A stretch of DNA of 19,961 nucleotides from JAGXOF01 sp046545575 (GCA_046545575.1 JBKGZM010000034.1:1-19961); one strand, 5' to 3'. Numbered from the stretch's first letter, positions 1-7,751 are shown. Notes: generated by a model from the sequence alone, not told the origin. Made by a program: numbers and translations.

Positions 1-174
1 TTTATATGACCCAACCAATATCTCTTCGGTTACATTTTAGATGACTTGACGCGTAGCTTTGACTTTAGTGAGGACAAGATTTATCATAGTGGGGGCGCTG
101 TACAAGGATTACTATTGTGGTTCGGGTACAGTGCGTTATTGAGTGCCCTTCTTATGAGCACTGCAAGAGAAACG

Positions 175-1389
175 ATGAACGAGCCGAACAAGTGGTACCT
201 GGCGGCGCTTGTCGCCGCAAGCGCTGCCTGTATTGTGGCTATCCCCATGATGGCCATGCCACCCCTGTTTGATGAGATATCGCGAGACCTTGGTTTGAGC
301 AAGCTTGAGATCGGTACAATCTGGGGGATGGTTCAGCTACCGGGGGTACTGATTGCTATGCTGGCTGGCAGCCTTGCGGACCGGAAAGGCGTCGGTAAGC
401 TTCTCCCTCCTTTTTGTGTACTGGCTGGGGTCGTTGGGGCCCTCCGAGGGTTATCGGTTGATTTCGCAACTCTCACACTTACTGTATTCCTGTTTGGTTT
501 TATGAGCGCGACCATTCCCATGAACTTGCAGAAGACCATAGCCGTGTACTTCTCGGGCAAAAGTCTGGGCACTGCTAACGGTATCATGGCTACAGGTATG
601 GCATTTGGGTTTATCCTTGCGTCGATGTTGAGTGCGACGGTGCTTTCCCCTGTGCTCGGCGGATGGGAACGAGTGCTCTTTCTATATGGGGCTTTGTCAG
701 TTCCGATAGCGGGACTGTGGTATCTTGCCGAAAAGAAGTATGGTCTGACTTCATCAACCCGCTCTACCGGGCAGTGGTCTATGCGCAGCACGTTGGTAGA
801 GATAATCAAGACCAAGAACGTGTGGATGATGGCTCTAGTTCTGGTGTTCTATACAGGTTGTATTAACTCGGTGCTCGGCTACATCCCCATGTATTTGCGA
901 GACAGTGGATGGCCCGGCGTTGCAGCCGATGGTGCACTGGCAACCTTTCATGCTGTCAGCATGATGATGGCAATCCCGCTTTCCTCGCTATCCGGGCGAT
1001 TTGGCTCGAGGAAAGTTTTGCTTGTGCCGGTGCTCATTGCCACCGTGGTGGGGGTGGGGGTGCTTTCAGTGACGACCAGTTGGGTAGTGTGGTTGCTGGT
1101 TATCATTGTCGGAGTAGGAAGGGATGCTTTTATGGCCACGAGCCAGAGCGTGACTATGGAACTCGATGAAGTGGGGGCAGCATATACAGGCACAGCTATG
1201 GGGTTTATCATGACCTGGCAGCGGTTTGGTCGTGCAGGAGGGTCTCCTGCGGGAACCAGCCTTAGTCCAATAGGTCTTGGTGCACCTTTTATGTTATGGG
1301 CGGCATTTGCTGCTGCAGCGTTTGTCGCGTTGTTGTTTGTCAGGGAGGGAGGGAGAAGTCGGGCTCCATCAGTGCGACGCCCTGTTTGA
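175..1389 (+). CDS. MFS family membrane transporter
   Basis: Probable secondary transporter of the major facilitator superfamily, in the cytoplasmic membrane; substrate unknown. The 404-residue product is mostly hydrophobic segments consistent with about 12 membrane helices. After the first two helices it has an MFS loop 2-3 signature (GSLADRKGVGK), and a similar basic stretch (SGRFGSRKV) follows a later helix, as expected for two related six-helix halves. The frame stays open upstream to a TTG at 46. I prefer ATG 175 (MNEPNKW) because the first helix begins right after it and a weak AAGAGA lies 4 nt upstream; ATG 154 is an alternative with no visible ribosome site. It converges on the CoxE-like gene with about 10 bp between stops and no clear terminator hairpin, only a T-run at 1395-1402. 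The family call is firm; the substrate is not predictable. Confidence 0.82.
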   Translation: MNEPNKWYLAALVAASAACIVAIPMMAMPPLFDEISRDLGLSKLEIGTIWGMVQLPGVLIAMLAGSLADRKGVGKLLPPFCVLAGVVGALRGLSVDFATLTLTVFLFGFMSATIPMNLQKTIAVYFSGKSLGTANGIMATGMAFGFILASMLSATVLSPVLGGWERVLFLYGALSVPIAGLWYLAEKKYGLTSSTRSTGQWSMRSTLVEIIKTKNVWMMALVLVFYTGCINSVLGYIPMYLRDSGWPGVAADGALATFHAVSMMMAIPLSSLSGRFGSRKVLLVPVLIATVVGVGVLSVTTSWVVWLLVIIVGVGRDAFMATSQSVTMELDEVGAAYTGTAMGFIMTWQRFGRAGGSPAGTSLSPIGLGAPFMLWAAFAAAAFVALLFVREGGRSRAPSVRRPV

Positions 1390-1399
1390 GCTAGTTTTT

Positions 1400-2572
1400 T
1401 TATCTCTTGGCCACGAGTTTCTTGACAGCCTCGCTGATTCCTTCGACAGTCAGAGGATACATCGGGAATAGCTTGGCGACCATCTGAACCGTGGGGTGCC
1501 CCCAGAAGACAAATTCCTCCGGATTCAGCCATACGCAGTGAGTAAAGTGCTCTGCAATCTGTTTAAGCCACCATATCCCCGGCTGCTCATTTCTTTCGTA
1601 GTAATAAATTGCCCCGTATCGATGCGTTAGCTCAGTGGGTGCCATTCGTGCGTCACCTACCAGTACCACCTTATAGTCTTTGCCTAGGTTGTGCAGCAAC
1701 GAGCTTGTGCTGACCGCTTCACTCTGCTCCATGTCCTGGTAGACGTTGTCGTAGATGCAGTTGTGGAAGTAGTAGTACTGGAAGTCTTTGAAGTGAGAGA
1801 TCGAATAGGCGGCGCTGAACAGTCGGCTGCACACATCGGCAAATGGAGTCATTGAACCGCCTGTGTCCATCAGTAGCAGGAGCTTTGTCGTGTTTACACG
1901 GCTTGCTCTCCACTTTAACTCGATCTCACCCGCGTTCTGAGCAGTGGCATCGATCGACTTTTCTATGTCCAGATCGTCTTCCGGTCCGAGCCTGCCCAGT
2001 TCCCGCAGGCCCCTCAACGCAACCTTTATCTGGCGGATATCGAGCACCATATCCGAACGGTAGTTCTTGAATTTCCGCTGCTGGGCGATCTGGATAGCGC
2101 TTCGTCCGTGGGACTCGCCACCGATTCTGATACCCGCAGGGTGTCGTCCCGAGTGGCCAAAGGGGCTGTGGCCTCCTCTCCCGATCCAGTAGCCGCCGCC
2201 ATCGTGCTGCTCCGTTTGCTCTTCCATCCTTTTCTCGAGTTCCTCGAGGAGCTCGTCGAGGTCCATCTGGTCTACATCAGCGTTATCTGCCTGGGAGAGA
2301 AGTGCGCTCACGTTACCGGGCGTGTCCAGCCATTCCAGGATCTCATCGCGGATTTCCTCGATGTTTTCAACGCCCTGGAAGTACTGCTGGAATGCGACGT
2401 CGTATTGATCGAAGAAAGTCTCGCTCTTTACCAGGATCGCCCGGGCCAGGTAATAGAATTCCTCGAGGTTGGAGATGTATCCCTTTGAGAGGGCCTCCAT
2501 GAGGGTCATCCACTCCGTCGGTGTGACGGGCACTCCTTCCCTTTTGAGTATGAAGAAGAAGTCTACAAACAT
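1400..2572 (-). CDS. CoxE-like VWA domain protein
   Basis: Cytoplasmic von Willebrand A domain protein of the CoxE-like group, which works with a MoxR AAA+ ATPase in metallocofactor insertion or assembly of large complexes. The 390-residue product has a helical N-terminal half, an acidic stretch at about 98-124, a glycine-rich linker at about 125-142 (GGGYWIGRGGHSPFGHSG), and a C-terminal VWA domain. The metal-site (MIDAS) motif reads LLLLMDTGGSM at 231-241, i.e. D-T-G-G-S in place of the textbook DxSxS; DxGGS is common in this subfamily. It begins 3 nt after the moxR stop, so the two are almost certainly co-transcribed. In Mo-CO dehydrogenase operons CoxE and the MoxR-like CoxD help build the CuSMo site, but no dehydrogenase genes are visible here, so the client is unknown. 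Confidence 0.85.
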   Translation of the reverse strand: MFVDFFFILKREGVPVTPTEWMTLMEALSKGYISNLEEFYYLARAILVKSETFFDQYDVAFQQYFQGVENIEEIRDEILEWLDTPGNVSALLSQADNADVDQMDLDELLEELEKRMEEQTEQHDGGGYWIGRGGHSPFGHSGRHPAGIRIGGESHGRSAIQIAQQRKFKNYRSDMVLDIRQIKVALRGLRELGRLGPEDDLDIEKSIDATAQNAGEIELKWRASRVNTTKLLLLMDTGGSMTPFADVCSRLFSAAYSISHFKDFQYYYFHNCIYDNVYQDMEQSEAVSTSSLLHNLGKDYKVVLVGDARMAPTELTHRYGAIYYYERNEQPGIWWLKQIAEHFTHCVWLNPEEFVFWGHPTVQMVAKLFPMYPLTVEGISEAVKKLVAKR

Positions 2573-2575
2573 AGG

Positions 2576-3442
2576 TTAGTATCTCCAGGGTGCTCTAATG
2601 CCGGACCCCGAGCGGGCCATGTAGCGACTGAGGAAGTAGTCGTAGTCGACCTCTTTCTTGAGCAGCGCGCCGGCGTAGGGAACTTCCTTTGATATCTCGT
2701 CCGTAGATTTCCCTCCGGCGATCAGGGCCCTGATCCAGTCCAGAAGCTCGCTTGTCGACGGTTTCTTGCGGAATTCATCGACCTCTCTGAGGCTGTAGAA
2801 GGTCTTTATGGCCTCTTTTAGGAGGTCCTTCTGGATGTTGGGGTAGTGGACCCTGACGATCTCCTCCATCGTCTCCTTATCGGGGAATTCGATGTAATGG
2901 AATATACAACGGCGCAGGAAGGCATCCGGCAATTCCTTCTCCGCATTGCTGGTAATGATAACGATGGGCCGATGCTTTGCGGCGATGGTTTCGCCCGTCT
3001 CGGGGATGTAGAAGGACATCACATCCAGCTCGTTGAGAAGGTCATTGGGAAATTCCAGATCGGCCTTGTCTATTTCGTCGATGAGGAGCACTACCTGTTC
3101 GTCATCGACGAAGGCCTCGCCCAGTTTCCCCAGCTTTATGTACTGGCTTATGTCGGAGACGTCCCTATCGCCGAAGCGGCTGTCGTTGAGGCGCTGGACG
3201 GTATCGTAGACGTAGAGGCCGTCCTGGGCCTTGGTTGTCGATTTGACGTACCAGGTTATGAGTTTCTTATTAAGGCCCTTTGCGATGCTGTGAGCGAGCA
3301 GGGTTTTGCCTGTGCCCGCCTCGCCGCGGATAAGCAGCGGCCTTTGCAGGGCTATGGAAACATTAACGGCGTTTTTCAAGGGCTCCGAAGCCACGTAGTC
3401 GGCAGAACCCTGGAACTGGTCGAACCCATTGTTATTTGGCAT
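2576..3442 (-). CDS. MoxR family AAA+ ATPase
   Basis: AAA+ chaperone-type ATPase of the MoxR family, partner of the VWA protein encoded 3 nt downstream. The 288-residue product shows Walker A GEAGTGKT at 40-47, Walker B LLIDEID at 119-125, a sensor-1 region ending in TSNAEKELPDAFLRRC with an arginine-finger-type RR, and a C-terminal lid. The family is known to remodel or activate client complexes together with VWA proteins; the client is not evident. The ATG at 3442 is preceded by AGGAGG with 9-nt spacing, so the start is secure. Upstream lie an extended -10 promoter and a hairpin leader, annotated separately. The rest of the two-gene operon runs to 1400. Confidence 0.92.
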   Translation of the reverse strand: MPNNNGFDQFQGSADYVASEPLKNAVNVSIALQRPLLIRGEAGTGKTLLAHSIAKGLNKKLITWYVKSTTKAQDGLYVYDTVQRLNDSRFGDRDVSDISQYIKLGKLGEAFVDDEQVVLLIDEIDKADLEFPNDLLNELDVMSFYIPETGETIAAKHRPIVIITSNAEKELPDAFLRRCIFHYIEFPDKETMEEIVRVHYPNIQKDLLKEAIKTFYSLREVDEFRKKPSTSELLDWIRALIAGGKSTDEISKEVPYAGALLKKEVDYDYFLSRYMARSGSGIRAPWRY

Positions 3443-3496
3443 ATCGTTTAACCTCCTGTACTACTTGCCTCGATGTATGTGCTCCACACATTTTTA

Positions 3497-3520
3497 GCGT
3501 GCTGTATGTCCTTAGCACGC
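3497..3520 (-). promoter_or_regulatory. Leader hairpin upstream of moxR
   Basis: A perfect 7-bp inverted repeat, GCGTGCT (3497-3503) and AGCACGC (3514-3520), with a 10-nt loop. From the predicted promoter at 3528-3556, transcription would start near 3521, which puts this hairpin at the very 5' end of the moxR-coxE mRNA. It could stabilise the transcript or act as a DNA operator. It is not a terminator, because no T-run follows on the minus strand. Confidence 0.45.
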
Positions 3521-3527
3521 CACGTTT

Positions 3528-3556
3528 ATTCTAGCATAGACAGGTGGGGAGGTGAA
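3528..3556 (-). promoter_or_regulatory. Promoter of the moxR-coxE operon
   Basis: On the minus strand an extended -10 TGCTAGAAT (3536-3528, five of six to TATAAT plus the TGn element) lies 17 bp from a weak -35 TTCACC (3556-3551, four of six). A start near 3521 gives a leader of about 80 nt before the moxR ATG. Identified by eye against sigma-70 consensus. Confidence 0.5.
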
Positions 3557-3619
3557 AATTGGGGGAATTTCCTATGTATCCCAGTGTGGAAATATCTTGT
3601 CCCAAGCTAGATGTGTCAG

Positions 3620-3648
3620 TTGACATTGGATATTACAAGACATAGAAT
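3620..3648 (+). promoter_or_regulatory. Sigma-70 promoter of the HEPN gene
   Basis: Perfect -35 TTGACA (3620-3625), 17-bp spacer, and -10 TAGAAT (3643-3648, five of six). Predicted start near 3655, just ahead of the HEPN gene, so that gene has its own promoter pointing away from moxR. Confidence 0.65.
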
Positions 3649-3704
3649 GGAGAGTAACACCAAAACTGATGCTGTTAAACTTGAAAAATCAGGTGGAAAC
3701 AAAA

Positions 3705-4589
3705 ATGGATTGGAACGAGTACAGACAGGTTTACTTGAGTTTTGAGCTGTCCATGGCCCAGACTGCAATCATTGCACACCAATCTGCTTATATTCTGGAG
3801 GACTACCCTAATAATCTTCCGCCGGATGTCTCTGACAAAATCACAGAAACTATGAAGAAATTTGTTGAGGCCGCATCTCAGACTGTGGAAGAAACCCAAG
3901 AATTGGATTTTGAAAAGTTGCTGAAGGATAGAGAACCTGAAACTTATACAGCTATGCAATCATTTCTCCCAACTTTGATGATGGGAATTTGCAACTGGCA
4001 TTCAGGGCGAGACCCATGGGATGTTGACTTTGCTAAGTTGGTTTATTCTCAGCAGCTTGCGATGGCATTTGCGCATTTCGACGCGTTCCTGGGGGATACG
4101 CTCAGAACGATGCTGAATGTCCAGCCGAATATTTTGCGCAAAAACAGGCAAGTGACATGGGATACTATCATCAAGTTGGGCAGCTGGGAGCGCCTTATTG
4201 AACACATGATGGAAGATTTTGTTTATAAAGTCGGGCGCCGAAGCGCAAAGGAGAAAATGGACTTCTTTCTTGATGAGTTTAATTTTGATTTGCAGCTTTC
4301 GGACCAGGAGATTGATGCAATAACCGAGGGCGAGCGTCTGAGGCATCTCATAGTCCATAATGGTGGACGAGTCAATGCTGACTATCTTAATCGCACTAAG
4401 ATGAAGAATATGAACATTGGTGATCAGATCTCTATAGATTACCTCCAAGTTTTTGATGTATGTATAGCTTTACACAAAGCTGCCTACAATCTGTATGTCC
4501 AAGTTTCCAGATCCTTTTTCAAGACGGAGGAGACAGGGATAAATCCTGTTCCGGTGTATTATGCATACAGACGGTTGTTTGATACCTGA
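3705..4589 (+). CDS. HEPN-domain protein (RX4H motif), possible RNase
   Basis: A 294-residue, soluble, largely helical protein. The visible clue is ERLRHLIVHNGG near residues 211-222, which contains R213-x4-H218 followed by N, the RX4-6H signature of HEPN RNases and related toxins, and sits at the end of a helical region (FDAFLGDTLRTML and following) as in HEPN domains. Known HEPN proteins act in toxin-antitoxin, abortive-infection and CRISPR systems, or as non-catalytic binding domains; which applies here is unknown. I chose ATG 3705 over ATG 3669 because AGGTGG sits 8 nt upstream of it, while 3669 has only a distant GGAGAG. It has its own strong promoter and lies upstream of a toxin-antitoxin pair between housekeeping operons. 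No separate nucleotidyltransferase (MNT-type) antitoxin follows directly. Confidence 0.6.
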   Translation: MDWNEYRQVYLSFELSMAQTAIIAHQSAYILEDYPNNLPPDVSDKITETMKKFVEAASQTVEETQELDFEKLLKDREPETYTAMQSFLPTLMMGICNWHSGRDPWDVDFAKLVYSQQLAMAFAHFDAFLGDTLRTMLNVQPNILRKNRQVTWDTIIKLGSWERLIEHMMEDFVYKVGRRSAKEKMDFFLDEFNFDLQLSDQEIDAITEGERLRHLIVHNGGRVNADYLNRTKMKNMNIGDQISIDYLQVFDVCIALHKAAYNLYVQVSRSFFKTEETGINPVPVYYAYRRLFDT

Positions 4590-4773
4590 CGGCTAGAGCT
4601 TGCATTATGCCAGGTCACGGAAATGGTGGGTCTGGTAGCTCGCTTCACGACATAACGTTTAGGCTAGAGGGTTTCCTCACAGCTTGCTGCTTTCTTCATT
4701 TGATGAGACAATCGGCAATCGCTTATATGTTGAGCCCTGTAATATATCAAAAGATAAATATATACTGTTGTCC

Positions 4774-4802
4774 TTGACAAAAGATATCATTTGATATATC
4801 AT
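4774..4802 (+). promoter_or_regulatory. Promoter and palindromic operator of the TA operon
   Basis: Perfect -35 TTGACA (4774-4779), 17-bp spacer, -10 TATCAT (4797-4802, five of six). A perfect 10-bp palindrome TGATATATCA (4792-4801) covers the -10, a second palindrome GATATC lies in the spacer (4783-4788), and a related half-site TATATCA sits upstream at 4743-4749. This is the layout expected for an autoregulated antitoxin with a helix-turn-helix domain, such as the one encoded downstream. The binding assignment is inferred. Confidence 0.6.
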
Positions 4803-4826
4803 AGCGAAGGAAAAGGGTTAAAGAGG

Positions 4827-5201
4827 ATGCCCTCAAGTGACAGAGAAACTGTGGCAGAGTTCCTGTTCAAGGTCAAGGAGGCTATGACAGTTGGCTTGGG
4901 TGGGGAGGAATCATGGCACTGGGTACCACGCAGGGGAAATAATGAGTGTATAGCCGAACTTGGCTTTACTCTCAGGGATGTTAAGGATGTCATCCTGGAC
5001 TTGTCGGTAGCTGACTATTGTGATGGACCGTGTCAGGACCGGGATGAAAAAGGGGATGTCTGGATATTCGGCACTGTAATTGAAGGGAGTGAGGTATACA
5101 TAAAACTGAAGCTTACTGAGATTAAAGGGTTCAGGTGGGTAAGGGTAATGTCATTTCATTTTTCGAGCAGTCCCCTGACTTACCCGTTTGGAGAGAAATA
5201 A
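4827..5201 (+). CDS. MqsR-like type II toxin
   Basis: A 124-residue protein resembling the MqsR-type toxins found beside YgiT/MqsA antitoxins; MqsR itself is a ribosome-independent mRNA interferase. Visible motifs are DVKDVILDL then DYCDGP (63-68), WIFG (79-82), VYIKL (90-94) and MSFHF (108-112). The Y in VYIKL matches the position of the catalytic Tyr81 of E. coli MqsR, whereas its Lys56 (SDFYKSM) and Gln68 (IWQDVY) are not obviously kept, so this is a divergent branch and enzyme activity is not assured. The start is ATG 4827: the frame is open back to a TTG at 4791, but that lies inside the promoter. AAGGG about 9 nt upstream serves as ribosome site, leaving a leader of under 20 nt. The antitoxin follows after 33 bp, in the toxin-first order of mqsRA. 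Confidence 0.7.
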   Translation: MPSSDRETVAEFLFKVKEAMTVGLGGEESWHWVPRRGNNECIAELGFTLRDVKDVILDLSVADYCDGPCQDRDEKGDVWIFGTVIEGSEVYIKLKLTEIKGFRWVRVMSFHFSSSPLTYPFGEK

Positions 5202-5234
5202 TTCAGCTATTAAATAAAAAAAGGAGGCAGGAAG

Positions 5235-6245
5235 ATGATGGGCGGCACTATTCGGGGTATTTGCACGAGCTGTGAGGACGAAACTGAATTTGAACGTGTC
5301 AAAAGGGAAGAGGATTTGAAGGTACGCGGGGAAAACGTTACCGTTGAAGTTGAGTATTCCCGGTGCAAACGTTGTGGCGAAGAGGTTATCGATCCTAATG
5401 TTTCCCCGGATCCTTTTTATGCGGCTTATAGGAAGTACCGGGAGAAGCACGGGATGCTTCAGCCTGAGGACATCAGACGCTGGAGGAAGGAGCACGGTTT
5501 AAGTCAGGCTGAACTTTCCAAACTGTTGGGCATAGGCATCGCCACCATTAACCGTTATGAAAATGGGGCTCTACAGACGGATTCTCATGAAAAGCTTCTA
5601 AAAATGGCTATGGAACCCTCAACCCTGTTGAAGCTAGTAGAGAGCTCGAAAGATGTATTCAATGAAAGAAAAAAGAAACATCTTATGGATGGTCTCAAGC
5701 AAATAGGAGAAGAGGCTTTTTCCCTGGACAACACTATCGAGATTAAAGCAGGTGATAGTGAACCCGGTGAATTTAATGGATATAAAAGAATCGATCTGCA
5801 GAAACTTTATAATGCTATGCTCTTTTTTTCAAGGGAAGGAATTCTAAAAAGCAAGCTGCTAAAATTGCTCTTCTATGCTGATTTCAAGCACTTCAAAGAA
5901 AGCACAATATCGGTCACCGGCGCGCGGTATGCACATGCATCTTATGGGCCAGTACCTCATAACTTCCTGATGTATTTTGCTTCTTTGGCTGATCATGGAA
6001 TGGCTGACTTTGAGGAGGAGTTCTACCCGAACGGATATGCAGGAGAAATCGTCAAGGCCAGGAAGGAGCCGGACCTGAATGTGTTTTCTCCTGGCGAACT
6101 CCGTATTTTGGCAACGGTAGCAGAGGATTTCAAGTCTTACACTGCTACCCAATTAAGAGACTTCTCGCACGAAGAGCGAGGATATAAGGAGACCAGCGAT
6201 GGAGAGCTTATTTCGTACAAGTATGCAGAATCGTTGTGTTATTAA
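5235..6245 (+). CDS. Composite antitoxin: YgiT-type zinc finger, XRE HTH, Panacea (SocA-like) domain
   Basis: A 336-residue three-part protein. Residues 1-55 form an MqsA/YgiT-type zinc finger (C10xxC13 and C44xxC47). Residues about 78-125 are an XRE helix-turn-helix (WRKEHGLSQAELSKLLGIG, then INRYENG). Residues about 185-315 look like the Panacea/DUF4065 domain (KLLKLLFYADF, then ARYAHASYGPVPHNFL), the domain of SocA and of many promiscuous antitoxins. The expected role is to neutralise the MqsR-like toxin and repress the shared promoter through the helix-turn-helix. MqsA is normally about 130 residues and ends after the helix-turn-helix, so the Panacea domain is an addition. AAGGAGG 7 nt upstream fixes the start. 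It converges on hisD with about 50 bp between them. Confidence 0.8.
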   Translation: MMGGTIRGICTSCEDETEFERVKREEDLKVRGENVTVEVEYSRCKRCGEEVIDPNVSPDPFYAAYRKYREKHGMLQPEDIRRWRKEHGLSQAELSKLLGIGIATINRYENGALQTDSHEKLLKMAMEPSTLLKLVESSKDVFNERKKKHLMDGLKQIGEEAFSLDNTIEIKAGDSEPGEFNGYKRIDLQKLYNAMLFFSREGILKSKLLKLLFYADFKHFKESTISVTGARYAHASYGPVPHNFLMYFASLADHGMADFEEEFYPNGYAGEIVKARKEPDLNVFSPGELRILATVAEDFKSYTATQLRDFSHEERGYKETSDGELISYKYAESLCY

Positions 6246-6298
6246 GCACGCGGGTATTTTTGAGGACATTTACCCCGTTAGCGAAGCACAAATGCTTT

Positions 6299-7624
6299 CT
6301 ACTTGAGCCTTCTCTCCACCGCCTTCGCGTGGGCAGTGAGGCCCTCTGCGTTGGCGATGGCGGCGGCCTGGGGGCCGAGTTCTTTGAGGGCTTTCTCGTC
6401 CAGTTCCACAAGGCTTGTGATCTTGAGGAAGTCGGTGACGTTGAGGGGTGAACTGAACCGGGCTGTACCTCCTGTTGGCATAACATGGCTCGGCCCGGCT
6501 ATGTAGTCGCCCAGGACCTCGGGTGAATTCTCGCCGATGAATATACCTCCTGCATGCCGGATCCTGCGGGCGACGGATTCCGAGTCGCGGACTGTTAAAC
6601 ACAGGTGCTCGGGGGCGTAGTTGTTGACGAGTGTAATGGCCTCGTCCATGCTGCTGGCCACCACTATTCCGCCGTTTTTCTCCAGCGACTTTCGGACGAT
6701 GTCGGCGCGCTCCAGTTCGGCGAGCTGGCGTTCAACTTCTGCATTTACTTCCTCCGCCAGTTGAGACGAGGTGGTTATCATGATGGCCGAGGCCATCTCA
6801 TCGTGCTCGGCCTGGGCCAGGATATCCGCGGCACAGGGTATGGGGTTGGCGGAGTCGTCGGCGAGGATTACCGTTTCCGTCGGGCCCTGGAGTCCGTCGA
6901 TGTCCACCGTGCCAAAGACCTCCTTCTTAGCGAGCGTGACGAAGATATTCCCCGGACCGCACACCTTGTCGACCTTGTGGATGGTCTGGGTGCCGAAGGC
7001 GAGTGCGGCAATGGCTGGTGCGCCGCCCACGGCGAACACCCTGTCGACGCCCGCGATGTCGGCGGCGGCGAGGGTGAGGGTGGGGATGTGGCCGTCGGGG
7101 CGGGGAGGGGTGGCGAGGACAACCTGACTGACGCCGGCAGCCTTGGCGGGAATAGCAGTCATGAGCACCGTCGAAGGGTAGGATGCGGTTCCCCCAGGCG
7201 CATAAACCCCGACACGCTCCAGCGGCGCAACGATTTGCCCGAGTCCTTTGCTCAGCTCAGTTCGACCAATCGGGAGAGCACTACACTGCCTTTCGTGGAA
7301 GTCCCTTATCCGCCTGCCCGCTTCCTCAAGGGCAGAGAGCAGCTTCCCGTCTGCCTCTTTCCTGGCTTTGGTGATTTCGTGCTCGGGAACCTCTAATTCG
7401 CTCAGCTTTGCGCCGTCGAGCTTCGCAACGTAATCGAGGACGGCGGAATCACCCTTATCCCGAACGTCCCGCAGTATTTGCCTCACGGTCTCCTCGGCTG
7501 TCAGATTCTTACCAAAGACTTCTCTGATGCGCTGCTTTATGCTGTCCGGAAGCTCCATTGATTCGCTTGGGATTCTTTTTGGTATGGTCGATCTGGCAGC
7601 GTCTATATCGTTAATTATCCTCAT
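6299..7624 (-). CDS. hisD: Histidinol dehydrogenase
   Basis: Catalyses the last two steps of histidine synthesis, L-histidinol to L-histidinal to L-histidine, with NAD and Zn. About 441 residues from ATG 7624 (MRIINDID), normal for the family. Motifs in order: VGVYAPGGTASYPSTVLM; KVDKVCGPGN; DIDGLQGPTE; ILAQAEHD with zinc-ligand Gln/His; NNYAPEHL with the catalytic Glu-His; GDYIAGPSHVMPT. The frame is open upstream to 7741, but that extension (reading SRHSGESRNPE) is translated from a palindromic repeat and is not HisD. ATG 7633 is also possible; neither start has a strong ribosome site. It is third in the minus-strand order hisZ-hisG-hisD, about 127 bp after hisG, so it may depend on read-through across the repeat. 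Confidence 0.95.
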   Translation of the reverse strand: MRIINDIDAARSTIPKRIPSESMELPDSIKQRIREVFGKNLTAEETVRQILRDVRDKGDSAVLDYVAKLDGAKLSELEVPEHEITKARKEADGKLLSALEEAGRRIRDFHERQCSALPIGRTELSKGLGQIVAPLERVGVYAPGGTASYPSTVLMTAIPAKAAGVSQVVLATPPRPDGHIPTLTLAAADIAGVDRVFAVGGAPAIAALAFGTQTIHKVDKVCGPGNIFVTLAKKEVFGTVDIDGLQGPTETVILADDSANPIPCAADILAQAEHDEMASAIMITTSSQLAEEVNAEVERQLAELERADIVRKSLEKNGGIVVASSMDEAITLVNNYAPEHLCLTVRDSESVARRIRHAGGIFIGENSPEVLGDYIAGPSHVMPTGGTARFSSPLNVTDFLKITSLVELDEKALKELGPQAAAIANAEGLTAHAKAVERRLK

Positions 7625-7657
7625 TGGTTTCATCCAGTACCATCTAACATTCAAAAT

Positions 7658-7734
7658 GTCATTCCGTGCTTGATCCGCCTTCGGCGGGAATCCAGTTCCC
7701 ATGCCTTCTGGATTCCGGCTTTCGCCGGAATGAC
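7658..7734. repeat. Cloverleaf-type palindromic dispersed repeat
   Basis: A 77-bp element bounded by GTCATTCC (7658-7665) and its complement GGAATGAC (7727-7734). Inside are AATCCAG (7689-7695) paired with CTGGATT (7708-7714), and two GC-rich hairpins, CCGCC/GGCGG (7675-7687) and CCGGC/GCCGG (7715-7728). The whole can fold as a cloverleaf. Translated, it gives the HSGESRNPE string often seen as a false protein in many bacterial genomes, which marks it as a widespread interspersed palindrome. It lies between hisG and hisD and may affect read-through or mRNA processing. Confidence 0.85.
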
Positions 7735-7751
7735 GGCTCACATCAGGTCAT

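Noticed and set aside
2846..3451. 201-codon frame opposite moxR
   Set aside because: It is the antisense of a clear AAA+ ATPase, with no ribosome site or family resemblance.
3496..3521. CIRCE-type heat-shock operator upstream of moxR
   Set aside because: The arms are GTGCT then AGCAC, the reverse of the CIRCE order (TTAGCACTC-N9-GAGTGCTAA).
4590..4773. tRNA-like stretch with GGTAGCTCGC
   Set aside because: A D-arm-like string only; no acceptor stem or TPsiC arm (GGTTCRANYCC) follows at the right distance.
6246..6298. Terminator between the antitoxin gene and hisD
   Set aside because: Short stems (AAGCA/TGCTT and GGGTA/TACCC) are present, but neither has a following T-run on either strand.
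6605..7396. 263-codon frame opposite hisD
   Set aside because: Shadow of hisD caused by GC-biased third positions; the minus strand encodes all HisD motifs.
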